From NCBI GenBank assembly GCA_947502965.1, contig CANNCG010000018.1:1-15998 (forward strand): a stretch of DNA of 15,998 bases. Direction: 5' to 3'. This document shows positions 1-8,449 of the stretch, one piece after another (the first letter of the stretch is position 1; every line of letters begins with the position of its first letter). This DNA is from a bacterium. Lineage in GTDB: Bacteria; Margulisbacteria; Marinamargulisbacteria; SXXA01. Below the pieces are notes generated by a model. The model saw only the letters and a list, made by a program, of their open reading frames with translations, was not told the origin of the DNA and searched no databases. A program made the translations under genes and the position numbers.

Positions 1-18
1 TTCGTTCTCGGCCCGGTC

Positions 19-35
19 GCGCCTACCCTAGGCGC
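19..35. repeat. Short perfect hairpin, 7-bp stem
   Basis: The arms GCGCCTA (19-25) and TAGGCGC (29-35) are perfectly complementary around a CCC loop. There is no T-run beside it, so a terminator role is not evident. Confidence 0.45.
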
Positions 36-135
36 ATAAAACGTAGGCCCCATAGAAAGTTTTCTTATCATTAAACTAGTGCCATTACTTGACAAGGGGT
101 CTCGATATTCCTGTTTTTTAGAAAAAAAAAAGGGG

Positions 136-151
136 GGGCTAGATAGTTACC
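136..151 (+). repeat. Left copy of 16-base direct repeat
   Basis: GGGCTAGATAGTTACC occurs here and again, in the same orientation, at 15753-15768. Both copies lie in non-coding DNA and the flanking sequences differ. A 16-base exact match by chance within 16 kb is unlikely (about 0.03 expected pairs for random sequence). It may be a dispersed intergenic element or an insertion-sequence end. I could not identify a family. Confidence 0.5.
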
Positions 152-154
152 AAA

Positions 155-179
155 TTTACAAGGATTCGTCCTTTGTAAA
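155..179. repeat. Stem-loop with TTCG/CGAA tetraloop
   Basis: The arms TTTACAAGGA (155-164) and TCCTTTGTAAA (169-179) pair with one bulged T around the loop TTCG. On the minus strand it is the second stem-loop after the lpd stop codon. It is followed there only by TTTGG, so it would be a weak intrinsic terminator at best. Confidence 0.45.
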
Positions 180-196
180 AGGTTTCCCTAGCGGTC

Positions 197-233
197 CCTG
201 AGGGTTGCGCATCTACGATACGCAACCCTCAGG
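197..233 (-). terminator. Stem-loop directly after lpd
   Basis: A 13-bp perfect stem, CCTGAGGGTTGCG (197-209) with CGCAACCCTCAGG (221-233), lies four bases beyond the lpd stop codon. The loop can add a further ATC/GAT pairing. Its position suggests a 3' end for the sucA-sucB-lpd transcript. The T-run sits before the stem (TTTT at 234-237 on the minus strand), not after it, so it is an atypical intrinsic terminator and may instead be a 3'-end stabiliser or a repeat. Confidence 0.5.
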
Positions 234-237
234 AAAA

Positions 238-1635
238 TTAGAAATGAATGGCGCGATTGTCTGTCGCAGCCAAGGCCGCTTCTTTGATACTCTCACTAAA
301 TGTCGGATGTGCATGGGAGATAATCCCAATATCTTCTGCAGAAGCGCGATAGGACATCGCTACAACCGCTTCACCGATCAAATCGGCACATCTTGGGCCC
401 ATCATATGGACGCCCAAAATCTCATCTGTCTGAGTGGCGGCCAGAATTTTAATAAAACCTTCTGACTCTTCAGCAGCGCGTGCACGCCCCGAGGCTTTAA
501 AGGGCGCAACTCCTTTTTTGTACGTGATACCAGCCGTTTTGAGCTCTTCTTCTGTTTGGCCAACCGAGGCGACCTCAGGCCATGTATAGACAACCCCTGG
601 AATGCAATTGTAATCAATGTGCGCATGCTGACCGGCAATGATCTCTGCAACGGCGGCACCCTCCTCAGAGGCCTTGTGCGCCAACATCGCACCACGAACA
701 GCATCCCCAATGGCATAAATGCCAGGAACAGTGGTTTCGAAATGATCGTTGATCGGAATGCGACCACGTTCGTCGGGGGCTAGTCCCACATTTTCCAATC
801 CCAAACCAGCGGTGTAGGGACGGCGGCCAATCGCAACGAGGACATACTCGGCCTCTAGTGTGATAGGGCCGGATTTGGTTTCAGCTGAAACGGTGACGCT
901 TTTTTTGCTGGCGTTGACGCCAGTGACTTTGGTCCCGAGTTGGAACTTTATTTTTAATTTTTTCAGAGAGCGTTCTAGCGCACTACCAAGTTCTTTGTCC
1001 ATCGTTGGGATAATGGCATCCATAAACTCAACCATGGTAACATCTGTGCCGAGTCTGGCATAAATAGATCCCATTTCTACGCCAATAACACCGGCACCGA
1101 TGATGGCCATGCTTTTTGGGATTTCGGTCAACGCAAGTGCCTCTGTTGATGAAATGACACGTTTGAAATCAAAAGGTACTGATGGTAGTGGGGTAGGTTC
1201 TGACCCCGTTGCTAAAATGATTTTTTTGGCGGTGATTTCACTGGTCTCTGTATCGGATTGTACTTGGATTTTACCAGGTGCAATTAAATTTCCAGTTCCC
1301 AGTAGTCGGGTGATTTTATTTTTTTGCACCAAATAGTCGATGCCTTTGGTGGTGGAAATGACCACGTCAGTTTTGCGCTTCATCATTTGTGCAAAGTCCA
1401 CGCTGACAGCACCTGTTTGAATACCGTGAACACTGAACTTTTCGTTGGCTTGGTGCAGGAGCTCTGTAGATTCGAGCAATGCTTTGGAAGGGATGCATCC
1501 GACATTGAGGCATGTGCCGCCCAATGTTTTGCTTTTTTCGATCAATACAACGGAAAAGCCCAATTGAGCGGAACGAATAGCCGCAACATAGCCTCCAGGT
1601 CCGCCACCAATAACCGCGATATCATACGTTTGCAT
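238..1635 (-). CDS. lpd: Dihydrolipoyl dehydrogenase (E3)
   Basis: This is the flavoprotein that re-oxidises the dihydrolipoyl arm of 2-oxo acid dehydrogenase complexes and passes electrons to NAD+. The 465 residues match the family's usual length. The FAD fold starts with VIGGGPGGYVAA (residues 8-19). The redox disulfide is C42/C47 in GGTCLNVGCIPSKALL. The NAD-binding fold begins at AIIGAGVIGVEMG (about 177-189). The second FAD motif is YAIGDA. The C-terminal HAHPTFSE supplies the catalytic H443-E448 pair. The gene starts 3 bases after the sucB stop with an RBS (GGGAG, 8-base spacing), so it is the last gene of the suc operon and probably the dedicated E3 of 2-oxoglutarate dehydrogenase. No pdh genes are in view, so sharing with pyruvate dehydrogenase cannot be judged. 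Confidence 0.96.
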   Translation of the reverse strand: MQTYDIAVIGGGPGGYVAAIRSAQLGFSVVLIEKSKTLGGTCLNVGCIPSKALLESTELLHQANEKFSVHGIQTGAVSVDFAQMMKRKTDVVISTTKGIDYLVQKNKITRLLGTGNLIAPGKIQVQSDTETSEITAKKIILATGSEPTPLPSVPFDFKRVISSTEALALTEIPKSMAIIGAGVIGVEMGSIYARLGTDVTMVEFMDAIIPTMDKELGSALERSLKKLKIKFQLGTKVTGVNASKKSVTVSAETKSGPITLEAEYVLVAIGRRPYTAGLGLENVGLAPDERGRIPINDHFETTVPGIYAIGDAVRGAMLAHKASEEGAAVAEIIAGQHAHIDYNCIPGVVYTWPEVASVGQTEEELKTAGITYKKGVAPFKASGRARAAEESEGFIKILAATQTDEILGVHMMGPRCADLIGEAVVAMSYRASAEDIGIISHAHPTFSESIKEAALAATDNRAIHF

Positions 1636-1638
1636 AGA

Positions 1639-2835
1639 CTATACTCCCAATAACAAACGCGCAGGATCTTCCAACAACGTTTTGATTCTAACCAAAAACT
1701 GTACGGCATCTGCGCCGTCAATAATACGGTGATCATAGGTGACTGCGAGATACATGATCGGTCTGATTTCCACTTTGTCATCGATGGCAACGGGACGTTT
1801 GATGATGTTGTGCATCCCCAGAATAGCGCTTTGAGGTCTGTTCAAAATAGGCGTGGAAAGCATAGATCCAAACGTGCCGCCATTGGTGATGGTGAAGGTC
1901 CCGCCGGTCATATCGTCCATGGTCAATTTGCCTTCTTTGGCTTTTTTGGCATAACCCAAAATAGCGCCTTCGATTTGGGCAAGCGACATGACATGGGCAT
2001 CTCTGATCACAGGGACAACCAGTCCACGAGGAGAGGCAACGGCAATGCCAACGTCGCAATAATCGTGGAAAAGCATCTCGTCGCCTTCGAGATAGGCGTT
2101 CATAATAGGGAATGTCAAAAGAGCATCACAAGCAGCCTTGGTGAAAAAGGACATAAAGCCCAATCCTACGCCGTGTTTGTCTTTAAAGGCATCTTTGTAT
2201 TTGCTACGTAGGGCCATGACGGCAGACATGTCCACTTCATTAAATGTGGTGAGCGAGGCCGTGCTTTGTTGGGAGTCCACCAGGCGTCCCATAATGGTTT
2301 TCCGGAGGCGGGTCATTTTTTCACGGCGTTCTCCGCGTGGCCCTGTTTCCATAATGCTGGTGAGGTCTGGGGTTGCTGGCGTCACAGAGGTTGGGGATGC
2401 CTGTGTGAGCACATCATGTTTGGTCACGCGTCCGTCTTTGCCTGTACCTGTCTCGGGTGATGGGGCAGATCCCAATGCTTTTGCCGCGGCTGGAGACGGA
2501 TATCCTTGTGCGTAATGTGTTCCTTGGGAGGTAGGGACTGTTGCGGGTACGGGTACGGCTTCAGGTGCCTTTGTCGCTGCAGCTGGGATTCCTGCAGGTG
2601 CAGCGCCTGGGGCTATGGTGCCGATCACGTCGCCCACACGCACCGTACCGCCTGCGACGACGATCGAGAGAATGCCGTCTTGTTCTGCTGCAATGTCCAG
2701 TGTGGCTTTCTCTGTTTCGAGTGCGACAATGGGTTCATCACGTTTGACAAAATCGCCATCGTGTTTGTACCAATTGGAGATGTCGGCCTCTGTAACGGAT
2801 TCCCCAGCTGAGGGAACAATAATGCTGATGCTCAT
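1639..2835 (-). CDS. sucB: Dihydrolipoyllysine succinyltransferase (E2 of 2-oxoglutarate dehydrogenase)
   Basis: This is the E2 core of 2-oxoglutarate dehydrogenase, which transfers succinyl from the lipoyl arm to CoA. Its 398 residues are normal for SucB. A single lipoyl domain (about 1-77) carries the lipoylation lysine K43 in LETEKATLD. A flexible Ala/Pro linker (about 78-108) follows. A peripheral-subunit-binding domain runs from about 110 to 147 (YPSPAAAKALG ... GTGKDGRVTKHDVL). The catalytic acyltransferase domain runs from about 168 to 398 and ends with TYDHRIIDGADAVQFL, in which H369 and D373 are the active-site residues. The succinyl preference rests on the SucB-type C-terminus (VRIKTLLEDPARLLL) and on linkage to sucA. 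The RBS AAGGAG lies 5 bases before the ATG, and the gene sits 14 bases after the sucA stop. Confidence 0.95.
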   Translation of the reverse strand: MSISIIVPSAGESVTEADISNWYKHDGDFVKRDEPIVALETEKATLDIAAEQDGILSIVVAGGTVRVGDVIGTIAPGAAPAGIPAAATKAPEAVPVPATVPTSQGTHYAQGYPSPAAAKALGSAPSPETGTGKDGRVTKHDVLTQASPTSVTPATPDLTSIMETGPRGERREKMTRLRKTIMGRLVDSQQSTASLTTFNEVDMSAVMALRSKYKDAFKDKHGVGLGFMSFFTKAACDALLTFPIMNAYLEGDEMLFHDYCDVGIAVASPRGLVVPVIRDAHVMSLAQIEGAILGYAKKAKEGKLTMDDMTGGTFTITNGGTFGSMLSTPILNRPQSAILGMHNIIKRPVAIDDKVEIRPIMYLAVTYDHRIIDGADAVQFLVRIKTLLEDPARLLLGV

Positions 2836-2849
2836 AAAGACTCCTTTTT

Positions 2850-5555
2850 TTATTCGAATACAGTCTGAATAATTTCAGCCTGTACTTTTTCGTGACGTTT
2901 TTGGCTACCGGTTGCAGGACTCGCACTTTCTTTTCTGGAAATCAGACGGAGATTCCAGTCGGAAAGAAAGCGTTGAATATGTGCCCAAGACCCTTGGTTG
3001 GACGGTTCTTCTTGTGCCCAAATAAAAGAAGTGGCTTTTGTATATGTTTTTTTAATGTCGTTTAACTGCCCTTGTGGAAGGGGGTAGAGCTGCTCTAGAC
3101 GAATAATGGCGACATCATGGTGCCCCAATGCCTCACGTTTGGCCTCCAAATCATAATACAATTTCCCTGTACAGAGGACGACTTTGGTGATTTCTTTTGG
3201 ATCTGCGCTGCTCACCAAAATTTCTTGGAAAGCGCCTTCTGTGAGTGCGGTGACAGGTGATACCACTTTGGGATGTCTGAAGAGACTTTTGGGAGACATG
3301 ATCACCAAGGGTTTGCGATAAGGCGTGTGCACTTGACGACGAAGAAGATGAAAGAAATTTGCTGGTGTGGTGACATTGGCCACGATCATATTTTCCTGTG
3401 CGCATAGCTGCAAAAAACGTTCGAGGCGTGCGCTGGAATGTTCTGGGCCTTGGCCTTCGTGCCCATGGGGAAGGAGTAGCGTGAGTCCGCTGATACGCTC
3501 CCATTTGGTTTCTGAGGAAGATAGAAACTGGTCAATAATAATCTGAGCGCCGTTTGCAAAATCGCCAAATTGGGCTTCCCAAATAACCAAAGAATGGGGG
3601 CTTGCCAATGAATAGCCATACTCAAAGCCCATGGCGCCATATTCAGAGAGCATGGTGTTGTAAACGCTAAAATATGCTTGTTCTGAACCGATATGATTGA
3701 GCGGCGTATACATGCTTTCTGTCTCAGCATCCCGAATGACCGCATGTCTATGGGAAAATGTGCCACGCTGGGCATCTTGTCCTGCCAGACGCACGGGGTG
3801 TTTTTCTTGGAGAAGGGTGCCATAGGCGAGCAGCTCTGCCATCGCCCAATCCACATGCCCTTCTTTAAAGAATTGCCGCCGATTGTCGAGGATTTTTTGC
3901 ATTTTTCCGTAGACGCTGAAGTGGTCTGGAGTCGTACTAATGGCGTCTGCGATGGGGGTCAATCTGGCCAATGAAACCCCTGTAGGGACAGAATTTTCAA
4001 AATCAGCCAAGGCGGCTGCCCGATAACTTTTCCAATGGTTTTGAAAAGCAATCTCGGCAGGCTTGATTTTATTCTTTTTAGCGTAATCCAGACGCTCTTG
4101 TAGCTTTTCTTGAAAAGAAGAGACAAAGGCGGAGGCTTCTTCGCTGGTCAAAACGTGGTCTTTGGTGAGCTGTTCCAAATAGATTTTGTATAGATTAGGG
4201 TGCGTTTCAATCGTCTTGTAGAGAACCGGTTGTGTAAAACGAGGTTCATCACCTTCATTGTGGCCATGACGGCGGTATCCCAAAATGTCGATATACACAT
4301 CTATCCCAAAGGTCTGTCTGATTTGAAGGGCCATGTGAATGACCTGGACCACGGCTTCAGGGTTATCCGCGTTGACATGGAAGACGGGACATTCGGTCAG
4401 CTTGGCGATATCCGTACAGTAAACACTGGATCGTGCTTCCAAATAATTGGTGGTAAACCCCACCTGGTTGTTGAGGACGATGTGCAATGCGCCACCGACA
4501 TTGAAGCCTTCGAGGTTGGCCATGTTGGCAATTTCATAGTTGATACCTTGTCCTGAAATGGCCGCGTCACCATGAATAATCACGGGCAATATTTTGGTAG
4601 CATCTCCGTTATACCGCTCTTCTTTCTTGGCATAGGTGACGCCTTGCAATACAGCGGCAACGGTTTCCAGGTGAGAGGGGTTAAACAACATGCTGAGGTG
4701 CATTTTTTGGCCACGTGTTGTGACAATGTCCGCTGATTTTCCGAGATGGTATTTGACATCGCCACCTTGAATAAAGGCTTCCGGGGCCACATTTTCGTCG
4801 AACTCAGCGAAAACAGTTTCATAGGATTTTTCAAAAATATTGACCAAGACATTGATCCGTCCACGGTGGGCCATGCCGACGACGATTTCTTCGGCACCCA
4901 GGCGAGAAGATTCTTGGATACATGCGTCTAGTGCTGGGATGAAGGCTTCCAGTCCTTCGAGAGAAAATCGTTTTTTACCCACATACTTGGTTTGAAGAAA
5001 GCTTTCAAAGAAAACGGCTTCGTGGGTTTTCTTGAGAATATGCAACTTTTCTTTGCGGCTAAACTCAGGGGTATTGGCGCTGATCTCCATCCGATTTTGG
5101 ATCCAGCCACGTAGCTTTTCATTGCGGCAGTACATGTATTCTGCACCAATGGCCCCACAATATCGGTGTTGCAAACAATCGAGAATATTGCGAAGTGAGG
5201 TTTTGCCTAGTCCCAGCTCTTTCCCTGCTTCAAAATCCGTATCAAAATCGGATTCGGACAGTCCAAAATAGCTAAGTTCCAAATCGGATTTGTGGTTGCG
5301 TCTTTTTCGGATGGGGTTGGTGTTGGCAATGAGGTGTCCACGGGTACGGTAGCCTTCGATGAGCTTGATAACGGAGATATCTTTGTTGTCATAGACAATA
5401 GGACTGTGGGCATCTGGGAATATCTGAGAATACTCGAAGCCTTCAAAAAATTTTTGCCAGAGGGGCTCGACGGTGTCGGGATTTTTTTTGTACTGAAGGT
5501 AAAGGTCTTCGACAAAGGCGGGGTTGGTATTGTTGATATAGCTGTATTTTTCCAT
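2850..5555 (-). CDS. sucA: 2-oxoglutarate dehydrogenase E1 component
   Basis: This is the thiamine-diphosphate-dependent E1 that decarboxylates 2-oxoglutarate and succinylates the lipoyl group of SucB in the TCA cycle. At 901 residues it is slightly shorter than the E. coli form. The N-terminal E2-binding segment (MEKYSYINN ... LWQKFFEGF, 1-40) is followed by GYRTRGHL (68-75). The catalytic region shows GMAHRGR (227-233), LFNPSHLE (290-297), the ThDP/Mg motif GDAAISGQG (329-337) continuing to LNNQVGFTT (361-369), and RRHGHNEGDEPRFTQP (428-443). The C-terminal part has the transketolase-like PHGHEGQGPEHSSAR block and ends with the typical SPATGSQKRH segment. The ATG at 5555 is preceded by GGAGA at suitable spacing. 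The N-terminus resembles Bacteroidota/Chlamydiota-type SucA more than the E. coli type, judged from memory of the families. Confidence 0.96.
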   Translation of the reverse strand: MEKYSYINNTNPAFVEDLYLQYKKNPDTVEPLWQKFFEGFEYSQIFPDAHSPIVYDNKDISVIKLIEGYRTRGHLIANTNPIRKRRNHKSDLELSYFGLSESDFDTDFEAGKELGLGKTSLRNILDCLQHRYCGAIGAEYMYCRNEKLRGWIQNRMEISANTPEFSRKEKLHILKKTHEAVFFESFLQTKYVGKKRFSLEGLEAFIPALDACIQESSRLGAEEIVVGMAHRGRINVLVNIFEKSYETVFAEFDENVAPEAFIQGGDVKYHLGKSADIVTTRGQKMHLSMLFNPSHLETVAAVLQGVTYAKKEERYNGDATKILPVIIHGDAAISGQGINYEIANMANLEGFNVGGALHIVLNNQVGFTTNYLEARSSVYCTDIAKLTECPVFHVNADNPEAVVQVIHMALQIRQTFGIDVYIDILGYRRHGHNEGDEPRFTQPVLYKTIETHPNLYKIYLEQLTKDHVLTSEEASAFVSSFQEKLQERLDYAKKNKIKPAEIAFQNHWKSYRAAALADFENSVPTGVSLARLTPIADAISTTPDHFSVYGKMQKILDNRRQFFKEGHVDWAMAELLAYGTLLQEKHPVRLAGQDAQRGTFSHRHAVIRDAETESMYTPLNHIGSEQAYFSVYNTMLSEYGAMGFEYGYSLASPHSLVIWEAQFGDFANGAQIIIDQFLSSSETKWERISGLTLLLPHGHEGQGPEHSSARLERFLQLCAQENMIVANVTTPANFFHLLRRQVHTPYRKPLVIMSPKSLFRHPKVVSPVTALTEGAFQEILVSSADPKEITKVVLCTGKLYYDLEAKREALGHHDVAIIRLEQLYPLPQGQLNDIKKTYTKATSFIWAQEEPSNQGSWAHIQRFLSDWNLRLISRKESASPATGSQKRHEKVQAEIIQTVFE

Positions 5556-5832
5556 GCGGACATTCTCCGAAATTGATGCCCCAAAAATGAGGCGAAATGG
5601 GTCACCAAAATGACAGGGGAGTAGTATACAACTTGCCCTCCTAAGGGGAAACCTGTTTTTTGTATCTAGCTGGATTTATGGTGGCTCAACCAACGGGGCT
5701 AGGGGCATTTTTTTAAGGCACACCCATAAACGTTCCTTGAGCGGCGTCGAAAAGGTAAGCGCATCGAACCGATTACCAGCCCCCAAAAACACATCCTTGC
5801 ATGCTTTGTGAAAATGAATTTTTATAAAAGGC
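5556..5832. other. Divergent intergenic region between sucA and xseA
   Basis: This 277-base gap holds the start signals for two divergent genes. There is a weak sigma70-like site for sucA on the minus strand. On the plus strand an AT-rich stretch (TTTTTATAAAAGG) runs straight into the xseA start. I see no open frame of note, no tRNA and no strong inverted repeat. Confidence 0.5.
5623..5651 (-). promoter_or_regulatory. Possible promoter of the suc operon
   Basis: On the minus strand a TATACT -10 box (5623-5628) lies 17 bases downstream of TTTCCC (5646-5651). The -35 match is only 3 of 6 with TTGACA. It would give a leader of about 60 bases before sucA. This is a weak call, based on motif and position only. 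Confidence 0.25.
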
Positions 5833-6981
5833 ATGGCCCTACAAAACAGAACCATGACGGTGAGCCAACTCAATCTCCTGCTCAGAGAACATCTGGAAAC
5901 AGATCCATTGCTGATGAATATCGGCGTCACCGGTGAAATCAGCAATTGGCGAGAAGTTCCGGCCTTGGGTCAGATTTATTTTACCGTCTCCGATGGGCAG
6001 TCTTCTTTGGGCTGCGTGTTGTTTCAGACGACGATGTCCCGCCTGTCTTTTGTGCCCAAAGACAAACAGCAGGTGGCACTAAAGGGCAAAATTCGCTTTT
6101 TCCAAAAACGGGGAACGGTGCATCTCCAAGTGCATCATATGATGCCGGCGGGTGCGGGTCTTCAATCGGTGCAACTAGAGGCCTTAAAAGCCAAATTACG
6201 TGAAGAAGGTCTTTTTGATGTGGCGCGAAAACAAGCGATCCCCAGACTTCCCACGCATGTGGCCGTCGTGACCTCTCCTGAATCTGCGGGGTTTGCCGAT
6301 TTTGTACGTGTGTTTGCCTCTGGGTTTCCTTGGGCCAAATTATCGGTTTTCCCCTCTCTTGTGCAAGGTCGTTTTGCTCCTGAAACGATGATGGCGGCCT
6401 TGGATTTGGCAGAAGCCAGTCCCGCGTCTGTGATTGTGTTGTTGCGGGGTGGGGGCTCCCAGGAAGATTTGTCATGTTTTAACCATGAGGGGCTGCTGCG
6501 TCGTGTGGCGGCACTGACCAAACCTGTGGTGACCGCCATTGGGCATGAGACAGACATTCCTTTGGTTGATTTTGTTTCAGATATGAGGGCCTCTACGCCA
6601 ACTGCGGCGGCCCAACTTTTGGTGACCCAGTTGGTGCAGACCTTGCAATCTGTTCTGGCCGATGTGGTAGAGGCCGGGGAGACCCTCGATGAAAAAATCA
6701 CGCAGATGGCCCATCATGTGACACGTCAGATGGACCGTATCCAGTTGCACATCATGCATCGCGTGGCGGCTGCAACCCAGAAAACGGAGATGCTGATCTC
6801 AGCCATTCAAATGGCAGATCCGATGGTCCGTCTCAGACGTGGATATAGTGTGGTGACCTCCTTCAAAACGGGAGCTGTGATTCGGGATGTGGGTCATGTG
6901 ACAGTGTCGGACCCCTTGACCATACACGTGGCCAATGGGGTCTTGCATGTTTGTGTAACGGGTATCAAACAGAGGTTATAA
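5833..6981 (+). CDS. xseA: Exodeoxyribonuclease VII large subunit
   Basis: This is the catalytic subunit of exonuclease VII, a single-strand-specific nuclease of DNA repair and recombination that degrades from both ends. It has an N-terminal OB-fold (about 8-103: MTVSQLNLLL ... GEISNW ... GQIYFTVSD). The catalytic domain follows with LPTHVAVVTSPESAG (139-153), RGGGSQEDLSCFN (205-217) and GHETDIPLVDFVSDMRAS (237-254) leading into TPTAAA. The C-terminal strand module RRGYSVV closes it. At 382 residues it is short for the family (about 400-460), mainly through a reduced helical stalk between about 265 and 325. The usual TSPTGAA block is TSPESAGFAD here. The chosen ATG has only AAAGG very close before it. 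An ATG at 5854 (residue 8) is possible but has no RBS. The partner xseB is not in the window. Confidence 0.93.
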   Translation: MALQNRTMTVSQLNLLLREHLETDPLLMNIGVTGEISNWREVPALGQIYFTVSDGQSSLGCVLFQTTMSRLSFVPKDKQQVALKGKIRFFQKRGTVHLQVHHMMPAGAGLQSVQLEALKAKLREEGLFDVARKQAIPRLPTHVAVVTSPESAGFADFVRVFASGFPWAKLSVFPSLVQGRFAPETMMAALDLAEASPASVIVLLRGGGSQEDLSCFNHEGLLRRVAALTKPVVTAIGHETDIPLVDFVSDMRASTPTAAAQLLVTQLVQTLQSVLADVVEAGETLDEKITQMAHHVTRQMDRIQLHIMHRVAAATQKTEMLISAIQMADPMVRLRRGYSVVTSFKTGAVIRDVGHVTVSDPLTIHVANGVLHVCVTGIKQRL

Positions 6982-7009
6982 AAAGAGTGGCCCCACTGTT
7001 TTTATAACC
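6974..7009. terminator. 36-base palindrome, bidirectional terminator over two stop codons
   Basis: The outer arms GGTTATAAAAA (6974-6984) and TTTTTATAACC (6999-7009) are perfect complements. Inside lie a G/G mismatch, a 5-bp AGTGG/CCACT stem and a CC tip. In either direction a GC-rich hairpin is followed by TTTTTATAA, the form of a two-way intrinsic terminator. It contains the xseA stop (6979-6981) and the stop of the convergent minus-strand gene (6976-6978), and it encodes that gene's last residues. Confidence 0.75.
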
Positions 7010-8418
7010 CCGGCTGTTGGGTGGTGTTCATCAATGTCAGGGTACCCCAAGATATCGTACAAACTCCGATAGACGAGGGGTGCTTGTTTATTTAAATAGG
7101 TTGTGGCTTCGTCTATCAAGGTTGGGTTTTTTTGGATGTGATGCGTAAGAGTGTCGTAAAGCAAGCTTCCTTTTTGGCTATAGCGTGTAAAGGGGTCTGT
7201 GGCCGCTACGTCGGCGATTTCCAACTCAAAGTAGCGGCCCAATACGTCTATGAGCCGGATAACCCAGTCCAGGGCCCAATCCGCAATTTGCTGTAATCGA
7301 GTCTGGGCTACTGCCTCGGATAGCCACGTGGGGTGGCCATTTTGGAGCGGTCTGAGATGGGCCATGACGGGCAAGATGAGATGGGAGTAGCCCATCATAT
7401 GCGGCGTCTGCGTGTCATAAAAATACGCATCCGACAGATAGAGCCCAAAGCAGCGTTCGGCCCGTTCTGGGGTCTTGGTTGCAAAGGAGACGATTTCCAG
7501 GATGGGGCCTTTGCCGTAGCTGCTTTCTGGCGCAATATCGGCCAAGAGCTCCAACAGTGAAATGAGAATGGTGTCCCCCAAGAGTTGGCTACTTTCGGCC
7601 AGAATGGCGGTGTTTTCTTTGAGATGGTCATGTTGGATAATGCCATGGCCTACCTCATGGGCGGTCAATAAGCACTGCATGTCGGACAAAAAATCACTGT
7701 ATATCTGCGCAATACTTTGCGCTGAAAGTCTGGAGACGCCATAGGCCGCTAAGGTCTTTTTTTTGATGGCATAGCCTAATTTTTCGGCATGAGACAGGCT
7801 AGGTAGTGTGTTGGCGACGGCTACCCATTTGTCATGAAAAATGGTTTCAACGGCCAGTTCGCGAATAATGATACTGTGCACACCGATCATGGCGACGATG
7901 GGCATGACGATGCTGGGACTGCGCAAATACTCGGAGGCCATGGCGATATGGATGTAGGGGGCTTTGTAATCACGGATTCCCCGTCCCAAAATGAGATTGC
8001 GTTCTGTTCCGTGATACCCTGCGATGATAATGAGGTTGGACCCTTTTTCAGAGAGAAAGAGATCCAATTCTTCGCCTTGTTGGAGGGAAAACTCTTTGTC
8101 GCCTATCTGGAACAAAAATGAGGAGATGGTCTCTTCCAGGCTGGCTATGATCGCGGGATCTGCTGTTTCTCCGAGGTAGTGGGGGGTCCAAGGCAGTGCG
8201 TGATCCTGAGCCGCCTCTCTCAATTTGCTGAGGTAGCTGTTGCCGAGATGGCATGCGACATCGGCTGGGATATGGCACAGCCATCTCGCCATGGATTGTC
8301 GTCCAAAGTCAGATCCAGATACCCCCCAATTCCCGCTGGCTTCCGCATGGAGGGTGAGGGCAACCGCGAGTTTTCGGGCTTGTTGGTACACCGCATACTC
8401 GATGTCTTCGAGTTCCAT
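6976..8418 (-). CDS. Putative HExGH zinc metalloprotease, paralogue A
   Basis: I do not recognise the family by name. Numbered from an upstream TTG at 8463, the 495-residue frame has HEVGH at 269-273 and, 36 residues on from its first His, E305 in LLELLAD with D309. This HExxH plus ExxxD layout is that of gluzincin zinc peptidases, with two His and a Glu as ligands. It also shares IFHxKW (208-213) and AERxFxxYLSDxxFYDT (335-351) with the gene just upstream. There is no signal peptide or membrane segment, so it is probably cytoplasmic. The start is uncertain: ATG 8418 gives 480 residues with a distant AGGTGA, while TTG 8463 gives 495 residues and overlaps the upstream stop by 14 bases without an RBS. 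Either way translation is probably coupled to the upstream gene. The HExGHG...ExxxAD pattern recalls the HEXXH variants of M49 (dipeptidyl-peptidase III-like) proteins, which is inference only. Confidence 0.7.
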   Translation of the reverse strand: MELEDIEYAVYQQARKLAVALTLHAEASGNWGVSGSDFGRQSMARWLCHIPADVACHLGNSYLSKLREAAQDHALPWTPHYLGETADPAIIASLEETISSFLFQIGDKEFSLQQGEELDLFLSEKGSNLIIIAGYHGTERNLILGRGIRDYKAPYIHIAMASEYLRSPSIVMPIVAMIGVHSIIIRELAVETIFHDKWVAVANTLPSLSHAEKLGYAIKKKTLAAYGVSRLSAQSIAQIYSDFLSDMQCLLTAHEVGHGIIQHDHLKENTAILAESSQLLGDTILISLLELLADIAPESSYGKGPILEIVSFATKTPERAERCFGLYLSDAYFYDTQTPHMMGYSHLILPVMAHLRPLQNGHPTWLSEAVAQTRLQQIADWALDWVIRLIDVLGRYFELEIADVAATDPFTRYSQKGSLLYDTLTHHIQKNPTLIDEATTYLNKQAPLVYRSLYDILGYPDIDEHHPTAGVIKTVGPLFL

Positions 8419-8449
8419 CGTGGGAACACATTCACCTGTGTCAGGATGT

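Larger units (their letters stand above)
1..237. other. Non-coding region downstream of lpd
   Basis: I find no supported gene here. It contains three stem-loops (19-35, 155-179 and 197-233), an A10-G7 homopolymer run at 122-138, an AT tract around 114-131 and one copy of a 16-base repeat (136-151) found again at 15753-15768. On the minus strand a frame opens with ATG at 71-69 and runs off the left edge without a stop. It has no ribosome binding site and too few codons to support a gene. A plus-strand frame open from base 40 to a TGA near 200 also has no good start or RBS. Confidence 0.6.

Noticed and set aside
114..127. TTTTTTAGAAAAAA shared with 10607-10620
   Set aside because: It is a simple T/A tract palindrome, expected in AT-rich intergenic DNA, and does not support a repeat family by itself.
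40..200. Open plus-strand frame through the A10-G7 tract and left repeat copy
   Set aside because: There is no ATG and no RBS, the encoded run is low-complexity, and it ends in the lpd stem-loop area. Probably chance.
1729..2211. 160-codon plus-strand frame within sucB
   Set aside because: It is antisense to the catalytic domain of a complete SucB, with low-complexity basic composition and no RBS.
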